From the NCBI GenBank assembly GCA_011391225.1, contig JAABQY010000003.1, forward strand, positions 1 through 45,816: DNA of 45,816 nucleotides, in the 5' to 3' direction. Of this stretch, positions 1 to 6,484 are shown in pieces. The notes under the pieces are model-generated. The model worked only from the letters and a program-made list of their open reading frames with translations, had not been told where the DNA came from and made no database searches. A program made the position numbers and the translations under genes. How positions within the stretch are numbered: position 1 is the stretch's first letter; each line of letters opens with the position of its first letter. Source of the DNA: Desulfobulbaceae bacterium. GTDB lineage: Bacteria; Desulfobacterota; Desulfobulbia; Desulfobulbales; Desulfocapsaceae.

Positions 1-30
1 AGAGCAATCTTGTATCGGCCTTTTTATGAC

Positions 31-59
31 TTGCACTTTATTGCTGCAGTCGTTAATAC
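31..59 (+). promoter_or_regulatory. Putative sigma-70 promoter
   Basis: A TTGCAC -35 box (31-36) and a TAATAC -10 box (54-59) are separated by 17 bases and lie about 40 bases upstream of the first gene. Both boxes are close to consensus. This rests on sequence match only. Confidence 0.45.
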
Positions 60-99
60 TACCGAATTTCCAAACACACAAAAATAACCAAGGACCACC

Positions 100-711
100 A
101 TGATGCGAAAACTTTGTTTTGCCATTGCTATTTTGCTGATCACCTTTGCCGGCTCTCTCCGGCAGGCGAAGGCTGAGGATGTTATAACCCTCATGCTGCC
201 GGAATCGGTGATCGCCAAAGCCGTTACCGCCATACTGCCCCTGCGCATCGATGCCCATTCGAAAACTATCCAGGGGGATATAGTCATTAAAAGCATAACT
301 GACTTTCAGCTGAGCAGCAACCAGTTGGCCTGCCGCCTGCATTTGGCGGGAAGCAATCTCGGGTTTGTCAGCGAAATCGCCGGTCATGAAATTAAGCTGA
401 AAGTCGGGGCGGTGGAGATAGACGTGCAGACCAACGCCACTCTCCGCTATGATGCAGTGCAACAAACGCTCTTCGTCAAACCGGTGGTGAAAAACCTCAG
501 CCCCGGCGGCAAGGATGCCAAAGCCGACATCGGCCAGGCCCTGGTCACCCTGTTAAACGGCAGGGAATTCCCTATTACCCTGCAAAACCTCGACCCGATC
601 ATTGCCAAATCCGGTGCTAAAATAATCACCATCAACACCCGCATCACCGACATCAGGGCCCAGCCGGAATCCCTGAGACTCAGCCTGGTGCCCCTGATCA
701 GCGCCAAATAA
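100..711 (+). CDS. Exported protein of unknown function
   Basis: I do not recognise this 203-residue protein with certainty. It opens with a clear Sec signal peptide: MMRK, a hydrophobic stretch to about residue 20, and a likely cleavage at A-K-A|E near residue 25. The mature part has no membrane segment or cysteine pair. It alternates short hydrophobic beta-like strands (VITLMLPESVI, LRIDAHSKTIQGDIVI, LFVKPVVKNL). This pattern would suit a periplasmic lipid-binding or scaffold fold such as the DUF1439/TULIP type, but that is only a guess. AAGGA lies five bases before ATG-100, and a second ATG follows at 103. The gene converges on the next one, with 13 bases between the stop codons. Confidence 0.75.
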   Translation: MMRKLCFAIAILLITFAGSLRQAKAEDVITLMLPESVIAKAVTAILPLRIDAHSKTIQGDIVIKSITDFQLSSNQLACRLHLAGSNLGFVSEIAGHEIKLKVGAVEIDVQTNATLRYDAVQQTLFVKPVVKNLSPGGKDAKADIGQALVTLLNGREFPITLQNLDPIIAKSGAKIITINTRITDIRAQPESLRLSLVPLISAK

Positions 712-724
712 TTGGGGCGAAAAA

Positions 725-1270
725 TTACCACATAAGGTCGTCCGGGACTTTGAAGGCGGCGTACGGGTCGTCGGGGTCAGGGGCGATACCGGCGGAAGGT
801 GCATTGAGAATGATAAACAGTTTGTCGTTAATCCCCTGAATTTTCTCGGCAACAGCCCTGGGAATGACCTCGCTTCGATCGGCAAGGACAACAATACCCA
901 AATGCCCATGGCTTAACTTGTCGGCCATTTCCTGGGTTACAAAGATGCGCTGGATTGTTCCCCGGACATTGAAACGATAGGCGATGCCCTTCTCATCTTT
1001 TGCCAGCTTGTGCTCCTCGATAAGTTGACGGATGCGTGCCTCCTCTGCCCTTTTCTGCAGCTTTGCTTCCCGTTCAAGATTCAGTTCCCGAGCTCTGGCT
1101 TTCTTCTTTTCCATTTCCTGCTGGGCGAGCAGGACGTTCTCATCGACAACCACCACATGTTTGCCGACCTGCTGTTTTTTCTTCTGATGCTGTTCCTTCT
1201 TGGCCTCATTGACCTTTTTCTTTGCAACCAACCCAAGCTTGAGCATTTGTTCCTGGAATGACTTTCCCAT
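725..1270 (-). CDS. DUF2058 family protein (YaiL-like)
   Basis: This 181-residue protein matches the DUF2058 (YaiL) family, annotated as polynucleotide-associated protein of unknown molecular role. The N-terminus begins MGKSFQEQMLKLGL and runs into a very basic, charged helix or coiled coil (about residues 15-95, rich in K, E, Q and R). A compact alpha/beta tail follows, containing YRFNVRGTIQRIFVT and LGIVVLADRSEVIPRAVAEKI. Length and order of parts are typical. The start ATG at 1270 has only a weak GAG upstream. The charged region suggests RNA or nucleoid contact, which is inference. Confidence 0.85.
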   Translation of the reverse strand: MGKSFQEQMLKLGLVAKKKVNEAKKEQHQKKKQQVGKHVVVVDENVLLAQQEMEKKKARARELNLEREAKLQKRAEEARIRQLIEEHKLAKDEKGIAYRFNVRGTIQRIFVTQEMADKLSHGHLGIVVLADRSEVIPRAVAEKIQGINDKLFIILNAPSAGIAPDPDDPYAAFKVPDDLMW

Positions 1271-1514
1271 AGCACTCTGTCGTGTGACATTATAAAATTA
1301 CAAAAAATATACTCACCCACGCAACCCCAAATACAGTCGCAAAAGCCCTCTTTTCAAATATAAACGCTTTTACCATACTGCCTGGCCGCACTCTGCTCAA
1401 CCCTGTCGCAGCTCCAGCTATTGTAGCTGACTCTCACTGATTTTGCAAAACTCCTTATTAAGGTGAATGCTCCCTGATCTGCAGGGACATGCAGAGGCAA
1501 GACGATAAAATGCT

Positions 1515-1571
1515 TGCTGAAAAAGGAGGATGGCGATAGGTTTGCCGCAAGTGGCAATCCTCCACTCAGCA
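1515..1571 (+). promoter_or_regulatory. Structured leader element upstream of hisC
   Basis: The 337-base gap between the DUF2058 gene and hisC (1271-1607) holds nested inverted repeats just before hisC. TGCTGA (1515-1520) pairs with TCAGCA (1566-1571), GGAGGAT (1525-1531) with ATCCTCC (1557-1563), and an inner TTGCC with GGCAA. CTTTTCC follows. The nesting suggests a folded 5' leader, possibly an attenuator or terminator. It matches no riboswitch consensus I know. The rest of the gap is A/T-rich, with no gene visible. Confidence 0.4.
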
Positions 1572-1607
1572 CTTTTCCATTAAATAATAGGTTAGAAGGA
1601 CATACTT

Positions 1608-2675
1608 ATGAGTCGTTTTTACAGTGACACAGTCAAAAACATCAGCCCCTACGTGCCGGGCGAGCAACCAAAAGACCGGCGTTTTATCAAATTGAACACC
1701 AATGAAAACCCCTATCCAGCATCACCTGCAGTAATTGAGGCGGTGCGATCGGTTACCGGCCTGGAGGCACGCCTTTACCCCGATCCGGAGGCATCAGCTC
1801 TCCGCCGGACGCTGGCCGACCACTCTGGTCTGGCGATGAATCAGGTCTTTGTCGGCAACGGCTCGGATGAGGTGCTGGCCATGGTCTTTCCGGCCTTTTT
1901 TAATCGCACTGACACCATTGCCTTCCCGGATATCACCTATTCCTTCTATCCAGTGTATGCGGCGCTGTACGAAATCCCTAGTCTTATCATTGCCTTGGCT
2001 GAAGATTTCACTATTGATTTCAATGCCTATCCGAACAATCTCAAGGGTTTTCTGCTTGCCAACCCCAATGCCCCGACGGGCATTGCTGTAAGCGCCGGGA
2101 AGATCGAGGAACTTCTGCAGCTCCGTCCGGACATGCTGCTGGTAGTCGATGAGGCCTATATCGATTTTGGCGGCGAGTCGGTCATCTCTCTTGTTCCCCG
2201 CTACGACAACCTGCTGGTGGTCCAGACCATGTCCAAAGCAAGGTCGCTTGCCGGTCTGCGGGTGGGCATGGCTTTTGGTGCCCCAGAACTCATCAAGGGG
2301 CTCGAATCTATACGCGATTCCTTTAATTCGTACACTCTTGATGTGGTGGCGCAGCGAGCGGCCAAGGCGGCATATGAAGATGTCGCATACTTTAAGAAAA
2401 CGCGGCAGACCATCATGACGACACGGGACAGGGCGGTTGCCGCCTTGCTGGAAATCGGCATGCAGGTTTGCCCATCATCGGCAAACTTTATTTTCTGCAC
2501 CCTGCCGGGAGTCGCCGGTGCCGAAGTGCAGCAATACCTGCGCGATAACGGCGTCCTGGTTCGCCGCTTTGCCATGGAGCGCATCGAGGATTGGCTGCGA
2601 ATCACGGTTGGTCTGGAGGAGGAGATGGACGAGGTCATCCGCCTGTTGCGGCTCCTGGTGCAGCAACAGGGTTAG
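1608..2675 (+). CDS. hisC: Histidinol-phosphate aminotransferase
   Basis: This enzyme exchanges amino groups between histidinol phosphate and glutamate in histidine synthesis, using PLP in the cytoplasm. The 355 residues match the family's usual length for a class I/II aminotransferase. Visible motifs are NTNENPYP near residue 26, GNGSDEVL near 83, the NPNAPTG substrate motif, VVDEAYIDF, and the PLP-binding Lys210 in MSKARSLAGLRVG. The tail carries the usual VRRF...WLRITVG segment. AAGGA lies about eight bases before the ATG. No other his gene is nearby, so it is not in a his operon here. Some HisC paralogues act on aromatic amino acids and this cannot be excluded. Confidence 0.95.
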   Translation: MSRFYSDTVKNISPYVPGEQPKDRRFIKLNTNENPYPASPAVIEAVRSVTGLEARLYPDPEASALRRTLADHSGLAMNQVFVGNGSDEVLAMVFPAFFNRTDTIAFPDITYSFYPVYAALYEIPSLIIALAEDFTIDFNAYPNNLKGFLLANPNAPTGIAVSAGKIEELLQLRPDMLLVVDEAYIDFGGESVISLVPRYDNLLVVQTMSKARSLAGLRVGMAFGAPELIKGLESIRDSFNSYTLDVVAQRAAKAAYEDVAYFKKTRQTIMTTRDRAVAALLEIGMQVCPSSANFIFCTLPGVAGAEVQQYLRDNGVLVRRFAMERIEDWLRITVGLEEEMDEVIRLLRLLVQQQG

Positions 2676-2694
2676 GGGCGAAAAGACCCGCCTT

Positions 2695-4104
2695 TCAAGC
2701 TTCCTGCCGCAACTCCCGGCCTTTGGCAATCAGGTTGCGAAAGAACATGTCGAGATCGGCACGTTCCGCTGCCGGATTGAGGACCAGGAGGCGCATGACC
2801 AGCTTGCCCTTGATGTAGGCTACACCGACCAGCGTCGTCCCTTCTTCATACAGCCTGGTGCGCAGGGCAAGGTTAAAGGCGTTGCTCTCTTCCTCGGGCA
2901 CCTTGAAGCGAAAACAGAGATTGAAGGAGGTGCGCGGAACGACCAGCTCCAGCTCGACACTCCGGTTAACAATCTCTTCTGCATAAACACACAGCTCAAG
3001 AGATTTTTCCACCCTTGCCGCCAACCCCTCGCGACCGTAAAATTTCCAGTCAAGAAACCATTTCAGACTGTCAACCCTGCGTCCACACTGCAGGGAGGCG
3101 GGGCCCAGATCCTCAATTTCGGCGGTGTTTTCACTGCGAAACAGATAGCTGCCGTCACCGGCGCTCAGAGCAGTTGCCAAAGCCTGTCGGCGTTTATTGA
3201 TGAGGAGGATATTGCACATCAGGGTGGAGCCGAGCATCTTATGGAAATCCCAAGTAAACGAGTCGGCATCTTCCAAACCCTGTAGATACTGCTGTCGCAG
3301 ACTTCCGCTGAGCACGGCCGATCCACCCCAGGCACCATCGACATGCAGCCAAAAACCGTAAGTGTCACGCAGAGGCAGAAGGGCATCGATCCGGTCATAG
3401 CCGCCCCGAACCGTAGTCCCGGCGGTTGCTGCCACAAAAAATGGCAGACCGCCTCCTTGCACCGCGCGATTGATCGCCCGCTCGAGTTCGGTCGTCAGCA
3501 TCGCCCCCTGCTGATCCACTGACACCTTGATCAGCTGGTTGAGGCCGATTCCCAGGATATTGGCCGCCCGGTCCATGGAGTAATGGGCATCCGCCCCGAC
3601 GAAGGCAAAGAGCCGCCGCCTGCCGAACAGGCCGGAAGACTTAATCGGCCGGTCGGCAAAATTCCTCGCCGCCATCATGGCAATCATGTTGGCATTGCTT
3701 GACCCGGTGGTCATCTGCCCTTCGCCGTCTTTAAAGCCGACCAGATCGAGCATCTCCTGGAACATATATTTTTCCATGAGGGTCGAGACCGGCGCCGACT
3801 CGAAGGTGCAGGCCGAGGCGTTGGTTATGGCAGTAATTATCTCTCCGACGATCGCCGGGAGATTGGCTCCCACCCACATGCGGTTGACAAACATCGGATG
3901 GTTGGTCTTTACCGAATAGGCGAGATATTTCTCCACCCAGGCAAAGATCTCCTGCCAGTCGCCGGGTTTTCCCGGCTGCTCAAGACCTAAAATACCACGC
4001 AACCCGGCTGGGCTGTGATAGTCGAGGAATTGTCCATCCCGTTGCCCTGTGCAATACTCGTCGATTACTTTAAGAAGATGTGCGAACACCTGCTGGTCAT
4101 TCAT
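2695..4104 (-). CDS. PLP-dependent group II decarboxylase (PanP/GadB-like)
   Basis: This 469-residue protein is a pyridoxal-dependent amino acid decarboxylase of the glutamate/aspartate/cysteine-sulfinate type. Visible motifs include the substrate loop FVNRMWVGANLP, TTGSSNANMIAMMAARN, LHVDGAWGGSAV, and the PLP lysine Lys289 in WDFHKMLGSTLMCN. In Vibrio and Shewanella, close relatives called PanP make beta-alanine from aspartate, and this is the likeliest role. Glutamate or cysteine sulfinate as substrate is also possible. No panB or panC gene is close by to settle it. It converges on hisC with about 20 bases between stops. The ATG at 4104 has no good ribosome-binding site. Confidence 0.85.
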   Translation of the reverse strand: MNDQQVFAHLLKVIDEYCTGQRDGQFLDYHSPAGLRGILGLEQPGKPGDWQEIFAWVEKYLAYSVKTNHPMFVNRMWVGANLPAIVGEIITAITNASACTFESAPVSTLMEKYMFQEMLDLVGFKDGEGQMTTGSSNANMIAMMAARNFADRPIKSSGLFGRRRLFAFVGADAHYSMDRAANILGIGLNQLIKVSVDQQGAMLTTELERAINRAVQGGGLPFFVAATAGTTVRGGYDRIDALLPLRDTYGFWLHVDGAWGGSAVLSGSLRQQYLQGLEDADSFTWDFHKMLGSTLMCNILLINKRRQALATALSAGDGSYLFRSENTAEIEDLGPASLQCGRRVDSLKWFLDWKFYGREGLAARVEKSLELCVYAEEIVNRSVELELVVPRTSFNLCFRFKVPEEESNAFNLALRTRLYEEGTTLVGVAYIKGKLVMRLLVLNPAAERADLDMFFRNLIAKGRELRQEA

Positions 4105-4365
4105 AGCTGTCGAATCCGCTAAAGTTAACTGGTGGGCAGCCGCCGGCTTTTTCCGGGCGACGGACTGCCTTCATGAATCGCCCCAGTTACTGCGGAATTT
4201 TGAAATTATCAAGGAAATTAACGGCCGGCATGTTTGTCTCAACTCAGAAACAATAGTAAAAAAAACAACTGCGACAAAGTAATAACAAAATGATTTAGCA
4301 AAATGCCGATCTTCGAAAGAATATAGATTTCCAGCCGATTTCCCTGGTAACCTCGCAACACCACA

Positions 4366-4393
4366 TTGAAATTTCAACCCGTTGCGGTATAGT
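4366..4393 (+). promoter_or_regulatory. Putative promoter of the DsrE-like gene
   Basis: TTGAAA (4366-4371) and TATAGT (4388-4393) are spaced 16 bases apart, about 75 bases before the DsrE-like start. The -35 box is part of a perfect 12-base palindrome, TTGAAATTTCAA (4366-4377), which could be an operator. The rest of the 365-base divergent gap (4105-4469) is A-rich, and I see no gene in it. Confidence 0.5.
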
Positions 4394-4469
4394 GCAAAAA
4401 TCAATCTCAACATCCGGGGGCAGGCTTGCAGCCACCCTGTTTTCAAATCCCACAACCAATGAGGACACC

Positions 4470-4820
4470 ATGGCAAACTTTCTCTTTGTACTCAGATCGA
4501 ATGACAATGAAAAAGCCACCCGCTGTTTTCAATTTGCAAAAATCGCCCATTTGAAGGGCCACAATGTCAATCTTTTCTTGATCGACAACGGGGTTGACTG
4601 GGCGGTCAAAGGGCGGGACGGCTCAGTAAAAACGATCACCGGTGACTGTGTCGATGATTATATGGGCTACCTCGTCGATCACCAGGTACCGGTCGGAGTC
4701 TGCACCCCCTGTGCCAAAAACCGAAAATTAGACGAGGCTGGATTCAACACGAACATGGCACTTGATGGCGGACCGCATCTCATTGACATGGCTGCGGAAT
4801 CGAAGATATTTAATTTCTAA
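4470..4820 (+). CDS. DsrE/DsrF-like family protein
   Basis: A 116-residue cytoplasmic protein of the DsrE/TusD-like fold. It starts MANFLFVLRSNDNEKATRC and keeps the family pattern of a first beta strand, an A-x-x-A-x-x-x-G-H helix, then a second strand (VNLFLID). A CxxC pair (Cys78 and Cys81, in VCTPCAKNR) and two further cysteines (19 and 60) point to sulfur-carrier or thiol redox chemistry. That would suit a sulfur-metabolising host but is not proven. I chose ATG-4470 because GAGGA lies just upstream and the family start aligns. The frame is open 78 bases further upstream with no support. It converges on yciB across a 26-bp inverted repeat. Confidence 0.85.
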   Translation: MANFLFVLRSNDNEKATRCFQFAKIAHLKGHNVNLFLIDNGVDWAVKGRDGSVKTITGDCVDDYMGYLVDHQVPVGVCTPCAKNRKLDEAGFNTNMALDGGPHLIDMAAESKIFNF

Positions 4821-4851
4821 TTTGCATGCATGATGGCAGGAGATCTCGCCC

Positions 4852-4921
4852 TTCTGTCGCGCTATATGCAAGAGCCCGATCTCTCATTTATTGCTGGGCT
4901 CTTGCATATAGCGCGACAGAA
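4852..4921. terminator. 26-bp perfect inverted repeat between convergent genes
   Basis: Bases 4852-4877 and 4896-4921 are exact reverse complements (26 of 26), separated by an 18-base loop. The right arm encodes the last residues of YciB (LSRYMQEP), and its stop codon lies in the loop. The left arm lies outside both genes. Such a hairpin could stop or protect both converging transcripts. No U-run follows it, so simple intrinsic termination is uncertain. Confidence 0.7.
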
Positions 4922-5423
4922 AGAGCGATTGAAGGATAATAAAAACCACGGTCAGACCGAGCATGCCGAAGAGTTTGAAGTTGACCCAGGTATCGCTGTC
5001 GAAGTGGCTCATCACATAGAGATTGGCGCAACCAAGAGAGAAAAAGAAAACCACCCAGCCAAAATTCAGACGCCGCCATATTTTCTCCGGCAGAGTCAAG
5101 GCGCTGCTCATCATGCGCTCAATGGCGGTCCGTGGGCCAAAGAAATGGGTTGCAAGAAATGCCGCGGCGAACAGCCAGTTAACGATGGTCGGTTTCCATT
5201 TGATGAACATTTCATCCTGAAGATAAAGGGTCAGCCCGCCAAAGACAATGATAACCGCCAGGGTGACCAGCTGCATGGTCGCAACCTTGCGAGTATTAAA
5301 CCAAATAACGGCAACTTGCGCGACCGTCGAGGCAATGGCCACCGCCGTGGCCACATAGATGTCAAAAAATTTGTAGGCCAAAAAGAAGAAGAGGATCGGC
5401 AGGAAATCAAAGAGAAATTTCAT
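4884..5423 (-). CDS. yciB: Inner membrane septation protein A (YciB/IspZ)
   Basis: This 179-residue membrane protein matches YciB in length and sequence. It begins MKFLFDFLPILFFFLAYKF and has about five hydrophobic helices. Family signatures visible include KWKPTIVNWLFAAAF, the LTLPEKIWRRLNFGWVVFF segment and a C-terminal NFKLFGMLGLT helix. YciB helps maintain the cell envelope and division-site peptidoglycan synthesis. I placed the start at 5423, where GGAG sits seven bases upstream and length equals the family norm. The frame is open further upstream but without homology. The last codons form one arm of the inverted repeat at 4852-4921. The gene is divergent from the methyltransferase. Confidence 0.92.
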   Translation of the reverse strand: MKFLFDFLPILFFFLAYKFFDIYVATAVAIASTVAQVAVIWFNTRKVATMQLVTLAVIIVFGGLTLYLQDEMFIKWKPTIVNWLFAAAFLATHFFGPRTAIERMMSSALTLPEKIWRRLNFGWVVFFFSLGCANLYVMSHFDSDTWVNFKLFGMLGLTVVFIILQSLFLSRYMQEPSNK

Positions 5424-5599
5424 CGGTGCTCCGGCAAATGAGGGATCGTGGGTTTTTACCCGGTTCGGGATTGTGAGTGGCCGGTTCTTTCTAAATGAGA
5501 ACGCAGGCTGAATTTGCCTTGATATGTATAGCAGGTGCGGATGATTGGCAAGTTTCTTGGTTAATTGCGGCAAAAGATTCGTTATCACGCGGAGCGAAA

Positions 5600-6343
5600 A
5601 TGTTTGAGGAGTTTTTGAAAAATATGCTGCCGAAGGCGCGGCAGTCGTCCCTGCGGCGCTTATGGCGTCGGGTCAAGTTTGCAGGATCGAGACGTCATTG
5701 CCTTGTTTGCAACAGTCGGCTGCGGCTGTTTCTTCCCCATGGAGTTGTGCAACGGCCGAATGCTGTCTGTCCCGTCTGCGGCGTTCGCGATCGGCATCGT
5801 CTTGCCTGGCTCTACTTGCAAAACGAAACACCCTTGTTTACAAAAAGGATGTCGCTACTCCATATCGCACCTGAACCTGAGGTGGCAAAGAAACTGTCCC
5901 GGTGTAAGAATATTGACTATCTGAGCGGCGACCTTTATCTGGAAGCGAAGGTAAAGATGGATATTTGTGGCATGCCGTTTGATAACTGTTCTTTTGACAT
6001 GCTGTATTGTTCCCATGTTCTCAATATGCTGCCTGAAGATGCACCGGCCATGCGTGAAATGTACCGCGTCCTTAAACCTGGTGGAAGCGCCGTGGTCCAG
6101 GTTCCGGAGGCGAAAGAACTGGTAACTGTTGATTCGCCCTGGCCATCCACCAAGCAGGTCAGGAAGGGGCTCTTCGGCGATAAAGCGATGTATCGAAGAT
6201 ACGGGATTGATCTAGGAGGCCGTCTGGAACAGGCCGGATTCAATGTGACGGTTGTGGACTATTTTTCCAGATTTACCAGGGCGGATCAGATGAGATTCGG
6301 TTTGATTAAGGAAGATATATATCTGCTCCTCAAAGAGCGATAA
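5600..6343 (+). CDS. SAM-dependent methyltransferase with N-terminal zinc ribbon
   Basis: A 247-residue class I methyltransferase. Two CxxC pairs (Cys34/37 and Cys57/60, in HCLVCNSRL and AVCPVCGVRDRHR) form a likely zinc ribbon of the kind that recognises nucleic acid or protein substrates. The Rossmann part follows: LLHIAPEPEVAKKL stands where the SAM-binding glycine loop is usual, then YLSGDL, FDMLYCSHVLNMLPED and YRVLKPGGSAVVQVP, typical of Methyltransf_11. The glycine-rich motif I is altered to H-I-A-P-E-P, as in some distant family members. The substrate is unknown. ATG-5600 has GGAG five bases upstream. The frame is open about 105 bases further upstream without support. It converges on the repeat-protein gene. 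Confidence 0.82.
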   Translation: MFEEFLKNMLPKARQSSLRRLWRRVKFAGSRRHCLVCNSRLRLFLPHGVVQRPNAVCPVCGVRDRHRLAWLYLQNETPLFTKRMSLLHIAPEPEVAKKLSRCKNIDYLSGDLYLEAKVKMDICGMPFDNCSFDMLYCSHVLNMLPEDAPAMREMYRVLKPGGSAVVQVPEAKELVTVDSPWPSTKQVRKGLFGDKAMYRRYGIDLGGRLEQAGFNVTVVDYFSRFTRADQMRFGLIKEDIYLLLKER

Positions 6344-6378
6344 TTGCCTTATTATAGCAAGTTAAATAAAAGATGCAG

Positions 6379-6395
6379 TCAAAGCGACGCTTTGA
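6379..6395. terminator. Palindromic hairpin between convergent genes
   Basis: TCAAAGCG and CGCTTTGA flank a single A, giving a perfect 8-1-8 inverted repeat in the 141-base gap between the methyltransferase and the repeat protein. Its position suits a bidirectional terminator. No U-run follows. Confidence 0.35.
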
Positions 6396-6484
6396 TCTAT
6401 AATTCAAATCCCAAGCGCTCGGAATCGCAGGTTGTTTGAGATATCACAGGCAAAAGTGCAATTCCAATCGCATGGAAGCCAGGA

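Noticed and set aside
4830-5441. A 203-codon forward frame over yciB
   Set aside because: It lies antisense to a clear YciB protein, is highly charged without pattern, and has no ribosome-binding site.
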